A DNA stretch of 64,000 nt from Owenia fusiformis (Eukaryota; Annelida; Polychaeta; Sabellida; Oweniidae), in contig CAIIXF020000009.1 of NCBI GenBank assembly GCA_903813345.2, forward strand, positions 29,734,740-29,798,739, written 5' to 3'. The notes under the pieces are model-generated. The model ran no database searches. It saw only the letters and a program-made list of their open reading frames with translations, and had not been told where the DNA came from. Numbering within the stretch: the stretch's first letter is position 1; every line of letters begins with the position of its first letter. The position numbers were made by a program, and so were the translations under genes. This document shows positions 29,680 to 41,950 of this stretch, piece after piece.

Positions 29680-31078
29680 ATTTATTAAATAAATCATATG
29701 ATATAACACAATGTGTGATCAATTTAATCCAAACAGAAATGCACCCTATCCTCAATTAATTACAAACAAACCATATGTTTGTACAAAAACCAGATGAAAG
29801 CTGACTATTATGTGGCCATATACTACCAAGTAAATCCTATAATGAAAGACATCCAGATATGCTTTGAAGTTCCTTACCAGACTAACATCACTAGATACAT
29901 CAGAGAACATACGCAAAGTCAGTTCACGTTGGGTTAAAACCCTAAAAATCTCAACTACTGCTTTCTATTTTTCAATACTTAATAAATAGCCTGAACTTAA
30001 GTAAACAACAGATTCTGGCAGTGTAGGCTGCTATTTATCAGAGATTGTTGGAAATGTTATATGATGTGGCATGACAAAAAGCCTAGAAGGCTTGTTCCAT
30101 GGCTGTTGGTTTTGCAATGCATCAATCACTTACAATATGGAAAGACATTTACAAATGGACGGAACTTTGACTTTAGTAGGGATAACATATCTTGATGTTA
30201 TACTCTATCTCTTGAAAGTTCTCAGGGAATGGTCAGTGGATGGAGCAAACTGAACCAATCTAGGATCTTTCCACCATCCTGGATTGGATATGCCAATAGA
30301 ATCCCCTTGTGGAAAGAAACCAAGATAAATCGTAAATGTAGGTGAAAAGCAGGCTTTATTATATCACAGTTGTTGTTAGTTGCTTTCGTATATGCACACT
30401 GACAGATACCTCAACACCCAGCTTAACAACCAATAACTCTACTTTCTCTAAACTCACTTTCAATAAACACACTTCAGATGTAGCTACAGGGTGCCCCACA
30501 AGTGGATGAACATTTCCTTACAATTTCATCAATTTTTTCATTTTGGGATTGCCATATTTCTCAATAAATTTAAGTCAAGCACAATTTTTTATAGTTCCAA
30601 AGTTTGGAAAAAGTTTCTCCATAGAATTTAAATCTTTGTTTTCATCCTATTTTTACTAGATTTATGTGAGCTCACTACCAATTTGATAAAACTCTCATTA
30701 AAAACATGAAGTATGTTCCAGAAGAATGATAACGTGCGAATAAAAAAGTTCACCATACCCTTCATTGAGACCTTGAAAACAATGGACCAGGATGGGTACA
30801 AGCTGTAATAACAAAGGATGACAAACAGCACAATCTGTAGCATGAAAGTAATAAACATCTAAAAGCCTCCTGTTTGGCAGCTTATGTCAAATTAACAGAA
30901 CAATCAACAAGATAAATGGAAACAATACCTTTACCTTACAAAAAGTATAGTGGCAGTGACGCCAATGTTAGACCATAAATTTATGTAAGGGACACAACAG
31001 AAAAATGTGCCATATGTTTGAACTTGATTCTCTGATCACATTTTCATCAAACATGTTTTACAGTCAACAGGTGAGTTC
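29680..31078. other. No gene seen
   Basis: Non-coding. At about 30488 the string CAGGGTGCCCCACAAGTGG resembles a Tc1/mariner-type end, but no partner was found. ORFs of 60-76 codons show no domain. Confidence 0.45.
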
Positions 31079-31200
31079 AAGGCATTAACATGCAAAATGT
31101 CACAGCCTGATGTAACAATTTGTAACAGATAACAATGCTGAATGCTGCTGCCCATGCATTTCCAGAATCTAAGCCAGTCAATCCTTGTGGTGACATAAAA
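31079..31200 (+). repeat. Family B dispersed repeat, copy 3
   Basis: Begins AAGGCATTAACATGCAAAATGTCAC and ends CTTGTGGTGACATAAAA. It is immediately followed by copy 4 in the same orientation. Confidence 0.8.
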
Positions 31201-31203
31201 ACT

Positions 31204-31330
31204 AACAAGGCATAACATGCAAAATGTCACCACCTGTAATTTGTTGCAAACCATGAAAGCTGAACCCAACCACCGCCACAAAAAGTTGGAGACCATAACA
31301 ATATTTCACCACTTCTGGTGGTGACATACA
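31204..31330 (+). repeat. Family B dispersed repeat, copy 4
   Basis: AACAAGGCATAACATGCAAA, then ATGTCACCACC as left arm and GGTGGTGACAT as right arm (inverted, 11 bp perfect). With copy 3 it forms a tandem pair. Confidence 0.85.
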
Positions 31331-31848
31331 AATAAATTCGAAGATTAGTAAAAGTCTATTTAAAGTGTTTGTGTAAAAAAGATTCCATCACTTATTGATC
31401 AATCCTCTATTTTCATTGCAAGCATGATTGTGTTTATTTTAGGAATCCCCTGTGACTTAACACATAAAGCTGGGGAGACCCATTACCTCTGTAGTGTCTG
31501 ATCAATGACTACAGGCCTGAACAGCATGATGGATCAGCTAACATTCTCAGAAGAGAATGATGGATAGCTGAGGCATTGTTGAAAGGAAATTGAAGTCAAA
31601 TGATCAACATCTCCGCTCATTTATCAAGAGATGTTTGAAGGATTGATTGACCAGTTGGTCAGCCGTAGTACTCAATATGGCGTCAGGTGGTCTATTAGAA
31701 TGTAGTATAGTATAAGGGTGAAAAATACAAAATGAGCAATAAACATAAAGTTATATAACTAGAAATATCTCTATGATGGATTTGAGCCGAAGTTGGAGGA
31801 CGTTAACCTTAAACTAGAGGAATAAGCTGAAAACTCACAATACATACT
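31331..31848. other. No gene seen
   Basis: Non-coding spacer; nothing recognisable. Confidence 0.5.
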
Positions 31849-32267
31849 CACTCTGATCCAAGTACTAACACTAGTGTGATCCCAAAACTAAAAATAACCC
31901 TTATCCAAGTACTAACATGAGGGTGATCTCAATACCAAGAACTAACTCTCAGCTGGGCCCAATACTAAATCACTTTGATCCCAATAACACTAGGGTGATC
32001 CCAATACTAACTCTGATCGAAGTGCTTATTCTATGGTGATCCCAATACTAAATAGCTTTGATACCAATAATACTAGAGTGATCCCAATACTACATCTGAT
32101 CAACAAACTAACTCTGGGGTGATCCCAATACTAAATAGCTTTGATCCCAATAATAACACTATGGTGATCCCAATACTAAAACTCTGATCCAAGTACCAAT
32201 ACTGGGCTGATCCCAATACTAACTCTGATCCCAGTAATAACACAAGAGTAATCCCAATACTAACTTC
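31849..32267 (+). repeat. Degenerate minisatellite, GTGATCCCAATACTAA theme
   Basis: About ten diverged repeats built from two alternating blocks, GGTGATCCCAATACTAAATAG and CTTTGATCCCAATAATAACACTA, giving an approximate 43-bp double unit. The 82-codon minus-strand ORF over it is low-complexity and not a gene. Confidence 0.85.
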
Positions 32268-32662
32268 CAAAACAACTGAACAATTGATGTTGTTCTCAAA
32301 GGTGTTTGACATGCACAGGTTATGTTGGGTCAAAGTGATCACTAGCATGAGGAAGCACCTGATGCTAACAGATGCTACAGGCTGGTCCCCTCAGGGTGCA
32401 TCAGGCTTATGGACCTGATTGATAGAGGTATGTATTGACATGACAGAGCTGCAACGATAAACAATTGAATAATCTCAGACATTTACTCACTGGGAGGACT
32501 GCTACTGACAAACAAAGATCTGCACAATTACCTACCCTTATCCTCAAATGCCAGTAATAATTACTATCCTCTACATGGGACAAACAATACAATTCTGATA
32601 CTGGGAAGATCTTAATGTCCAAAATGTAGCTGCCATAGCCTTACATGGGAGTTTGAATGAGA
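32268..32662. other. No gene seen
   Basis: Non-coding spacer between the minisatellite and family B copy 5. The 71-codon minus-strand ORF has no recognisable domain. Confidence 0.45.
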
Positions 32663-32750
32663 AACAAGGTATTAACATGCAAAATGTCACCACCTCCCAT
32701 TTGTTACAAATGCCGACTGCTGACTATAACAATTTTGGTGGTGACATAAA
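32663..32750 (+). repeat. Family B dispersed repeat, copy 5
   Basis: The most compact copy. AACAAGGTATTAACATGCAAA, then ATGTCACCACC, a short interior with CCATTTGTTACA, and GGTGGTGACATAAAA at the right end. The arms can pair as an 11-bp stem. Confidence 0.85.
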
Positions 32751-34809
32751 AAAGACAAAATTTTGATTTTCTATTCTAAGTGGGTAGCTGGATATCAAAG
32801 GATCATTTCTCATTCACCAAACGTTTATCTCTCTTTTAAAGTTAGTGCCAAATTTTTGAAAAGGGTAGCACTTACCACATGAGCTGACTTTATAGACTGG
32901 AAACTGCAACCAGACATGACATATTCTAATGTTCTGTATTTACGGATGCAGCAGTGGTGTGGGGTGGTCTGAAATGCAAATATCAAGAACAAACTAATAA
33001 CAAAACATTTTTTCAAATTCTCAAACCACACCAATCTCCACTAAAGCATCTGTTCATTCCTTATGTTGTGCTGTATCAGTTATCAATTATCCATATTTTT
33101 TGTTGTTTGCTATGAATTGAGCAATTTTTGTTGAAATTATTCGATTGTGATTTTTGTTATTATCTGGTCTCGAATGTTCAGTCCTACATATAAACTAGAA
33201 AACCGTTAGGTTTTTGTCAAGCTCTATAGCTCACGTTTGAGGACTGTTCTAGGTTTGTATGCAGAACTATGTTGATTTATATGGTATAATGGGGTTAACT
33301 GTCTTTGTATTTTTAATGTTGCCTCTTGTGCAATCTGATGAGTGGGAAGAAGTTGTTGCTACTCAAGGTCATATGTAATTCTCAAGGTCACATGTTAATT
33401 TTAAGGTCATTTGTGGGGAGGAAACTATATCAATATAAAATAAGTTTTCAAATGTTGCCTTATTTCAAAACCATGCAATAAAACCAATTATATGTTGAAG
33501 CATCCTAGTAGATGAAACCATCAATCTTATTTCCAGACTCTATTGTTATCATTACACAATGGAAATATATGGCACCAGACAAACCAGAAGCAAAAGTTGG
33601 CATTACTTTCATCTGTCATGTTTACATCAGAAAATTCCAAAATATAATTATTTCTGAAGGCAGATGCATACCAAAAATATTGGACACATTGAGAGATCAA
33701 ATTATTGTGGTTACGTTCTCTAAAAGGAGGAATAAAAATAAATAAATAAGAAATAAGATAAATAGATATGACAAGTGTGTTGTTTATTCTTCAATTTAAA
33801 AAGAACAACAGAGTCTTTATTCATACTTTGAGAGAAAATGGTAGAAATGGTGGGTGAAGGATCAGCGTGACACTGTACACACAATGAAAACCTGAGTATC
33901 ATGGAAGAATGGAGGGTCATTTATCATCAGAAATTTATCATAAAACATATCAACGTTTTTATATTTTTTATTTATGATGAATATATTCAGGCTATTAAAA
34001 ATAGAATCAATTGTCATATTTTTACAATTCTTTATAGCAGGCGCCATGAAATAAATATAGATTTAATTAAATTCAAAACAACATAGTAAATCATCATAAA
34101 AGTGCAATTAAAAGAATTTTTTTATTGTTCTAATACGATATATCTTTCGAAAGAAATTAATTTGAACCATTGATAATCTTTCGGCAAATAAAACGATGGT
34201 ACTATTTACAATTTGATCACTCATTTAAATCTTTCTTATTTATTTTCACGCTGAATGTAATAATGTTTACACCTGCTATTTGAGTTTATATTAATCGCAA
34301 ATAAGCAAGAACTTAAATCATGTCTATTAAACCTAGATAAACACATACCTGTTCTTATGATTAAACGTTATTAAATATTTATATTTGCTTTTTTTAAGTT
34401 GAAATAAATATTCATTGAAACATATATTATTGATATCTCTCTATAGACACTAAATATGCAAATAATAAATACTTTATGAATGATGGTCTTAGTGATTTAT
34501 ACCAGTTTCATGGATGTTGCTATCAAGCCCAGCATATAGTAGATGAACCATTTGATATCGCAAAGTGAATGGTTTTAAATTATCCTTTTTGTGTCGAGAA
34601 ACTATTGCTATGAAACAAGGTAAAAAACAAAGTGATACAGGATATAGGTATATATAAATTTAGCAACTTTAACGATTTTTCATCTTACTATATATCATAA
34701 ATTGCGAAAAATGTGAAGCACAATCAAGAACAAAATGCTGGACAAAATATGGAAATATTAATGAGACCAAGTTACAAATTTTGAAACAATTTTCTCAATA
34801 ATTGGGCTC
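32751..34809. other. No gene seen
   Basis: AT-rich DNA. A 77-codon plus-strand ORF at 33512-33745 has a more protein-like composition than most here, but I see no domain, splice site or neighbour supporting it, and I do not call it. Confidence 0.45.
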
Positions 34810-35115
34810 CATTGCCATTTTCCAGGCATCCAAGGCCCATCCTCAAGGCCTATGCTCTATGAGTCATCGTCCAGGCCCGATTTGAGTTCCATTCTTCAAA
34901 ATCTGGCCTCAAAGAGCCATTCTCAAAGTCTAGGTGCTATTCTTCAGGGTGAACCTTATAGCCAATCTTTAAGTCAAAACTCAAGCTTCAAAGCCCCATT
35001 ATCCCATTATCCACACCCCAACCTTCTTTGTCTGACCTACAGTGTGGAGCCATATTCTAGGCCTGGAATCCATAACCCAACCTCAAAGCCTGGGCCCTAT
35101 GGCCCATCCTTCTGA
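34810..35115 (+). repeat. Degenerate GGCCCAT/TCAAAGCCT repeat
   Basis: Diverged repeats of a roughly 30-bp theme (AAGGCCCATCCTCAAGGCCT, AGAGCCATTCTCAAAGTCTAGG, AAGCCTGGGCCCTATGGCCC). The 87-codon plus-strand ORF is the repeat read through. Confidence 0.65.
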
Positions 35116-35940
35116 AAAACCTAAGCTATCTGTCACTGGCAAAGCTTCACATGGGTGGTAGACAGGAGAAATATTTAATTTCAGCCTAAATCAGATCTAT
35201 AACCAAAGATGCAGGCGAGATGAAAGGATCCTGGGGGCTCCTGTGACTGCTATATATCAAAGTGATGCCTACTTGAGCTGAGCCAACTGTGTTGATTGAT
35301 AGAACTGGCTGTAGCATGCTGTCTGCAGGTAGCCTAGCACAGCTCTCTAACAGTCACCTACTGAGAGCCAAATTACTCCCCCAATATGCCTGCTACCTTC
35401 CATCCAGCTCATGCCTACTTCGTTTACCAGAGATTTACAGCTAAATGTAGCTACATATTTCGAAATGTCAAACCAGTTGGACTTGGTTAATTTGATGTTG
35501 GGTTTTCTCAGAGAAATCCTCATACACCTTGTACAATGTGCGTATCCTGTAGCTGGTCTGGGTTTATTGTGGTTACAAATGGGGCAACCTGAGTATCTGA
35601 TGCCAGTGACCCCATGCTTGGAACCCCAGCACCTGACCTGGGCCCCTGGGGACATGAGTGGACATACAAGAGATATGACTGCTTGGGTATAAACTTTAAA
35701 TACAAACCAAGGCCCAGAGCTTGGTAGTTATCAGGCTATCACCAGTTTTGCTAACAAGGATTATTTCATTTAAAATAGTCATTTTAAAGAGGTGATTCTT
35801 GAAAAGGGTATTAAAAGTGAAAAATGCAAAAAATATCTCAGTTTAACCAAGAAGGTTCTGTCTTGGATCCTCTCTTTTATGAGGCTATACATTCATGGAA
35901 ATATTTATATTGTTGATTCAACAGATTATGATTACCAATT
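35116..35940. other. Locally GC-richer stretch with overlapping ORFs, no gene called
   Basis: Between about 35200 and 35710 the DNA is noticeably richer in G+C. It holds overlapping ORFs of 93 codons on the plus strand and 102 and 61 on the minus. The 102-codon minus ORF contains two CxxC pairs about 15 residues apart (CPIC...CTRC), as in zinc-binding knuckles. I recognise no family, and the simultaneous openness of several frames argues for composition rather than coding. An old exon or retroposed fragment is possible. Confidence 0.3.
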
Positions 35941-36130
35941 ATAGTGAAACCTGTATACAGTGAACACTCTCCTTACTGGCTGAAACCATTCCTTGTTGAA
36001 CAGTGTTCCCTACAGAGAGGGTCCAGTGACATGTAAGTCAATGCAAAAATATTTGGTTCATATGAAAAATATTTTGTTCCTTGTAGAGAGGCATTGGTCA
36101 GAAAATGTGTTCCAGGCAGGTTTTACTGTA
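35941..36130. mobile_element. Family A MITE, copy 4
   Basis: ATAGTGAAACCTGTATACAGTGAAC at the left and GGCAGGTTTTACTGTA at the right form imperfect inverted ends about 190 bp apart. The interior has GTGTTCCCTACAGAGAG and TTGTTCCTTGTAGAGAG blocks. Confidence 0.85.
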
Positions 36131-36367
36131 TGCATCAAAACAGTGCAGATGCAGTAACAGTATTGTCAAATCACCCTCCAAGAGTATTGATAACAATTAA
36201 CATTGAAGACACGATATGAGCCGATATGGGCAGGGAAATTTGCAGGTCTTTTTAAGTCCTTTATTATTATGTTGGATCGACTCTCAAAATTAGGCCAAAT
36301 TAGCAGTTTATTTTCTAAAATATGAGAAGGAATCTCAATATGACTCAATGTTTCAGGTCCACCTTTG

Positions 36368-36704
36368 CAGGCCTGTCAACTGTCCCGCAATTTGCGTATT
36401 TGTCACGCATTTGCTGAAGAATTTGAAGTCACGCCAGTTTTTTTTGCGTGACAGAAAATGTCACGCAAATACGCATTTTACCTGGTAATTGTCAAGCAAA
36501 AATATTTCTGTAGAAATTTTTTCGAAATATGTTTACGGTTATTTGAGGTGATCAAAGTTTGGCAAAGGTGCTCAAACTTTGGCCAAAGGTGTTTAAAAGT
36601 TGGCCAAAGGTGTTCAAAATTTGGACAAAAGTGTTCAGATTTGGACTTAGGTGTCCAACAATTTGAAGTCACTCATATTAGGTGGTCCCAAGTTGACAGC
36701 CCTG
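36368..36704. mobile_element. hAT-like MITE with internal minisatellite
   Basis: Inverted ends CAGGCCTGTCAACT (36368) and AGTTGACAGCCCTG (ending 36704), flanked on both sides by the direct repeat CCTTTG (36362-36367 and 36705-36710). CAGGG-type ends fit hAT-superfamily elements, whose usual target duplication is 8 bp, so the 6-bp match is slightly short. Inside are an inverted pair of CACGCAAATACGCA-like strings (36391-36477) and four 21-22-bp tandem units of TTTGGCCAAAGGTGTTCAAAA (36556-36662). There is no transposase. The 110-codon ORF is the element in translation. Confidence 0.8.
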
Positions 36705-36710
36705 CCTTTG

Positions 36711-38757
36711 TGATTTTCTGGTTGTATTATATATATACTGAGGTTTATCAATTAGTTGCTGATCTGAGTCAAATGTTAACTGACAAGTAAGGAGATACTC
36801 AAGAACACTGCAGTACCAAAGTAAAAATTGAATTTCTTAATACAAAAATATATCTTCATGCAGTTGTTTGGTTTTGTCTAGTGGAAGAATGTATTAATAG
36901 GAGGTGGCAGGTATGAGATGTGCTTTGATTCACACTGACATCCCTACAAGCTATACATCTACAGATGTCAAAGTGCACAGACGTTCTCTCGCAAAGTCTT
37001 CATTTATTTCGAACATATTTTTTACAAAAATCTAAAATAATTCACAAAATTTCTGATGTCTAAAAACACATTTTATATGTTTTAAAATCACCAGAGTGTG
37101 TGGTATTTTCCATTTGGGAATAAAGTTTTAATATTCTGAGAAAATGAATTGGCAAAGTGTCTTCAGTGATATAGTAATAAAAACTGAGATAGTTGTAAAT
37201 GTCACTAGATAAAGAGAGACACCTTTGATTATCTGATGCTTCAATCAACGCATCACGGGTAAATACAAACAGACCTTTTGTCACTTTTAGATTGGTTAAT
37301 GACAACACAGAGAGATGTACTGTTGTATGTTCTTCAAACATTATTTGATAGAGATTTCATTATGATTGGCGGCTAATTCATCACTCTGTCAAAAACAAAC
37401 AAGCAGCCGTCAAGTTTCCTCGAACCCGCTTTGAAGTGCCATGACACACCACATAAATACAATGAACAGCTGAAGGCGGAACATCAAATCTGTCAGCTTA
37501 ATAGTCGTTTTATTATTATAGACAACATAGTAGAATATGAAAAGTGACAGTACAATATAGTTCAAAATACAACATTAGACACTTCAATCTACAAGTCTAA
37601 TGCGAACTTATACAGAATGTTAATATCCATATTATTAATAAATATTGAATAAAATAAATATGTTCCGTTTTTTTATTTATTAACTTTAGCATTTACATAT
37701 CATTTGAAAGATATTGGATAAGTAGAAGTGAAATATTGAATATTAAGTGAAATATTGATTTCACGTGAAACCTGTAAAAGGATAGAATCTTATAATCCAA
37801 GGATTATCATTCAAGTGACCTCTATATACATTAAACACAACTAAACATACAGGATCACAGAGTGAGCCAACAAAATGGCTTAGATACTGTACAGCTACAG
37901 AGAGAGATAATTCAGTGATACAGACTTGAAAACTATTGTAACACATGTTTAATTCATGCATGGGCTTTTCACCAATTTTATAAGTATTTTGCTTTGTGAT
38001 GTTTCTGATTTTAGGAACTGCCCTCCTTAAGTGAATTTTAGCAAAAATCAAAACAAAGCAGGCAGTGACAGAAATATTCCATTTGATCATTGAAAATACA
38101 GAGTCTCCCTAAGAAGACAAGACTATTTCATTTCCAAAACCAATCAACAGGAAACATAACATACATTTAATGGGTGGGAGTCGTAAGGGGGGAATAAGGG
38201 GGGGGGGTCATAAAGGAAAGGGCAGAATATAGACCTCAGAAGGCCTCACTTACACAAAGAGTTTCAAAAATATGTTTATTTGATTGTTCTACAAATCTCT
38301 CACAAAACATACTCTTTCACAGAACAATATTTCATCAGTAGTCTAACAGGTTAACCAAAAACAGAAGGAAAAGTGACATATTTAGGCTGCACTGAACCAA
38401 TAAAGAGCTACTTGCTGAAGTTACCTTTCACTGTATCTCATTATGAAGACATCCCCATTGATATATCTTCTCACTACGCCTCATTTTTTACTCCATGTTT
38501 TGGAGATTTACAGAAAAGGCCTGTTAACATTCTATCATTATGTCTCGTTATTCAAACACAAGCTAACTGCTGTTCACAAAGAATGGTACAAATCAAAAAC
38601 AACAACATAAGAAGTTAACTGACAGAACATTCAGATTCCTTGTGTGATGTATGACTTTGTACTGAAACAACAAAGGAATTTCAACTTCCCTAAAATGGTT
38701 TACTCCTTCCTCAAAGTGTCTTCCTTTGGGTATTGTATACATCAAAGCAACATAAAG
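36711..38757. other. No gene seen
   Basis: Non-coding. ORFs of 93 and 109 codons on the minus strand (37060-37341, 37761-38090) lack recognisable domains. A G run of about ten sits at 38201. Confidence 0.45.
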
Positions 38758-39240
38758 AAGCCTGTTGACCCCCATTCCTGTTAACTACATGCACTAAGCC
38801 TGTTGACCCCCATTCCTGTAAACTACATGCACTAAGCCTGTTGACCCCTGAAGACTGCACTAAGCCTGTTGACCCCTATTCCTGTAGACTGCATGTACTA
38901 AGCCTGTTGACCCCTGAAGACTGCATTAAGCCTGTTGACCCCTGAGCCTGTTGACTGCATTAAGCCTGTTGATCCCTAGCCTGTAGACTGCACTGAGCCT
39001 GTTGACCCCTATGCCTGTAGACTCCAACAAGCCTATTGACCCCTATCCCTATTCCTGTAGACTTCACTAAGCCTGTTGACCCCTGAGCCTGTAGACTGCA
39101 ATAAGCCCTGATTTACCCCTGAGCCTGATGAGTTGACAACTAAGCCTGTTGAATGCTAAGCCAGTTGAGCTCTAAGCCTGTTGAGCTCTAAGCCTGTTGA
39201 ACTCTAAGCCGATGGACCCCTAAGCCCGTAGAGCTCTTAG
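38758..39240 (+). repeat. Modular minisatellite, AAGCCTGTTGACCCCT theme
   Basis: Some 17 consecutive units start with AAGCCTGTTGA or a close variant, but unit length changes in steps. The first two are 38 bp, followed by 28, 38, 28, 34 and similar lengths. The last five or six are only 16 bp (AAGCCTGTTGAGCTCT). Longer units carry an extra module such as ATTCCTGTAGACTGCATGTACT. No ORF is maintained. Confidence 0.92.
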
Positions 39241-39959
39241 CCCATATCAGCTGCCAAGCCTGTTGGCAAAATCAAGTAAACCTTGTATGAAGTCTCTGGT
39301 CACTACATCCCCATAATTCCATATACAAAGAGTACCATAGGGGCTTGAAGCAAGACTTAAGTGCCTAAAGTCACACGTGAGATACCAAATCTTCATTCAA
39401 GATGTTTGACATCAGGATTTTGACATCAGCTGACATACTTCAAGGTCATACATCACTTCAAAGTGCCTCCATTTTGAAATCATGCCTCACTCCGCATCAC
39501 TTCCCTATTTCAACATCGCATATTTCTCCCATATTTTGCCAGCATGATTGATGGAGTTGCAGCAATATTCCATGTGCTCTTGTCATTTATTAAGCTCACT
39601 TTTCAGTGAGAATCATTTTTCAAGCTTTCAAGCTGTAGATGTTGGTGAAATAGGGCTAGTGAAAAATGGGCACATTAGCGAACAGGATGAAGACTATCAA
39701 TCAATGCGATAATGAATCAAGGATTTACAAACGTTAACTCTTTCAATCCTGGTCCAGATGCACACATTTGAATCTTGAAATTAACATTGTAATGACAAAA
39801 GTATGAGATGGGCATTGAATTACTATAGTGTGCCATTCAGAAAATATTAGTCCTGCATTCAGGTACCATAGACTCATTTTGTACCATTGAGATTGGGCAA
39901 GGGGCATAGAGGCTTGTTGCAATCTCATATATGGCTGTGAAGCATCCCAGATCTCAGTA
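39241..39959. other. No gene seen
   Basis: Non-coding spacer; nothing recognisable. Confidence 0.5.
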
Positions 39960-40034
39960 AAGCGCATTAACATGCAAACTGTCCCCACCTTCCATTTGTT
40001 ACGATGCCAATCGGCCGAACTCTGACATTGAACG
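39960..40034 (+). repeat. Family B dispersed repeat, copy 6 (truncated)
   Basis: AGCGCATTAACATGCAAACTGTCCCCACC...CCATTTGTTACGATGCCAATC. It stops where copy 7 begins, so the pair looks like a tandem duplication of the left half. Confidence 0.8.
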
Positions 40035-40168
40035 CAGCGCATTAACATGCAAACTGTCACTACCTGCCATTTGTTACAGATGCCAATCAGCTGAACTCTG
40101 ACACTGAACACAGTCCACAAGAAAGAGCCTAAAACAATATGCCACCTCTTCTGGTGATGACATTATAA
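40035..40168 (+). repeat. Family B dispersed repeat, copy 7
   Basis: AGCGCATTAACATGCAAACTGTCACTACC...CCATTTGTTACAGATGCCAATC, closing with TTCTGGTGATGACAT. The 125-codon minus-strand ORF across copies 6 and 7 is produced by the repeat. Confidence 0.85.
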
Positions 40169-41948
40169 ATGAAGCACATTGCCCCTGCCCCATTTGACTG
40201 AAATTATTTTTATGGGGTTCCTACCAATCATAGATCATAATTATATGAAAAGCAGCTTGATCAGAAAATATGTTCCAAAATGAAACACCCTCCTTGGTAG
40301 CTACAGCTGCATAGATTTTTCATGATTTTGAATGTAAAATAAATATAAGCTACTTGCTGAGGTGATAACGTAGGATCGGATAAGGCTAAAAAACTCTCTA
40401 TAATTCGAAGAGTGTTTATGAAGTAATGCTTTTGCCAAGGGTATTTTCTGTTAAACTCAATACCCAAATATGAAAAATTAATAATCAAAGTTAAAGAACA
40501 AGAGTGTCAAATTGTGTGGGGTGAAAAATATGACTCAATATTTTCAAACATGATTAAGATATCGTATCATTTATCTCAGCAATGCATCAGTGACAGAGCT
40601 CGTTAGTGTAAAACACTACTTGGAATTTATATAAGTCTTGTATAATAAACACATTTATCTTAAACCCCTTCAAAAACAATGTCAAATGAAGAAAATCTTG
40701 CGTAAAATAAAGGAATTGTTTCCAACAAGAAATATTTAGACTGCCTTGTAAATCCTTTTACAACAAGGTCTAATTTTAGTGAATGAATCGAGTTATGTTT
40801 TTGTAGAATAACAAAGCAAAGCCAAGGAATTCTACGATTTCTTCGAAGGTTATAGTTCCACTGAATCTTAAAAAACTACTTGATTAATGGCACAGACACA
40901 TTATCCCATTAAAATTAATTTTATCATGTATATTTTTACAATTAATCACTCCGCTACTTTTCAATAAGATTAATTTTTCATCTTCAAGGATGGAGATGCC
41001 AACGTGTGGCTAATGTGACACGAATACGAAGTGATGATATGTATAATCAGGGCAGTTTTCTTTAATATGCCATCAGTCGTCATGTTAAATTTCCTAGTTT
41101 TTCAAATTGTGACTAATGTCAATAAACAACTATTGTTAATATGCTACATATGGTTTATATTGCTCTCTGGATAGAATATATTGAATATTCAAAACAGCAA
41201 TTTGGGTAGCTTTCTATCTGTGAACAAGGTAGAAAGCATCTCCATAAGGAGAAAATAGTATACTTAATGTATCCATAGCAATTAATGCTATCTCTATGGA
41301 AACAAACAAAATCCAAACACAGAGTATAATAATTATTGGATATTTAGAATGTACGAGGGCAAAATTTGGAAAATGGTTCATTAAAAACACAGGATCAAAT
41401 CTTATGCTCAGAAAATATAAAACTCAATTCAAAACAGGGAAATGTTGAAAAACCATTATATCTATTCTAAATAGTGTAAGCCACAAAGTTCAACAGTCGT
41501 ACACATACACATATAGATTGCTATAACAAGGAAACAAGCAATCAAGGCTAAGATCATCTGGAAAGTTGTAAATGTAACACATTCTTCTGAGGAGGAATTG
41601 TCAAAGATAAATTGTTCACATTTGTCTGCGGTGACACGGATATGAGAATCACTTGCTAGCCAATCATTTCTTTAACACTATTCACTCCCAGAATAATCAA
41701 GTCTATCACGAAGAATGGTCATTAGCGCTAAAAGGTGCAACTTTTCAACATTATATAGAGACAATAGTGTTAGGTCAGAAATAGGATTCATTTATCATTT
41801 AAAGGGTTTCCAAGGCTTGGAATGAGGAAATAGTTCTAGATAATGTGTATTTAAAGACAGTATAGGCCAGGAATAATGACAAAAGCTGAATGGCAGATTT
41901 CAGAATCTCAATGTATTGAAACACTAGTTCAAGATATACATATAAAAA
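40169..41948. other. No gene seen
   Basis: AT-rich non-coding DNA; nothing recognisable. Confidence 0.5.
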
Positions 41949-41950
41949 TA

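Noticed and set aside
30488..30506. CAGGGTGCCCCACAAGTGG as a Tc1/mariner-type transposon end
   Set aside because: Only one end is seen. No partner, target duplication or transposase nearby, so it is too weak to call.
33512..33745. 77-codon plus-strand ORF with protein-like composition
   Set aside because: No domain, no splice signals noticed, isolated in AT-rich DNA.
34852..35115. 87-codon S/P-rich ORF
   Set aside because: Degenerate repeat read through, with no domain.
35347..35705. Three overlapping ORFs, one with paired CxxC motifs
   Set aside because: Several frames are open at once in a locally GC-richer patch, there is no recognised family, and no splice or start context. Kept only as a described stretch.
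39743..40120. 125-codon minus-strand ORF with repeated KWQVVTVCMLM-like segments
   Set aside because: The repeats are family B copies 6 and 7 read in translation; similar strings arise from the other copies.
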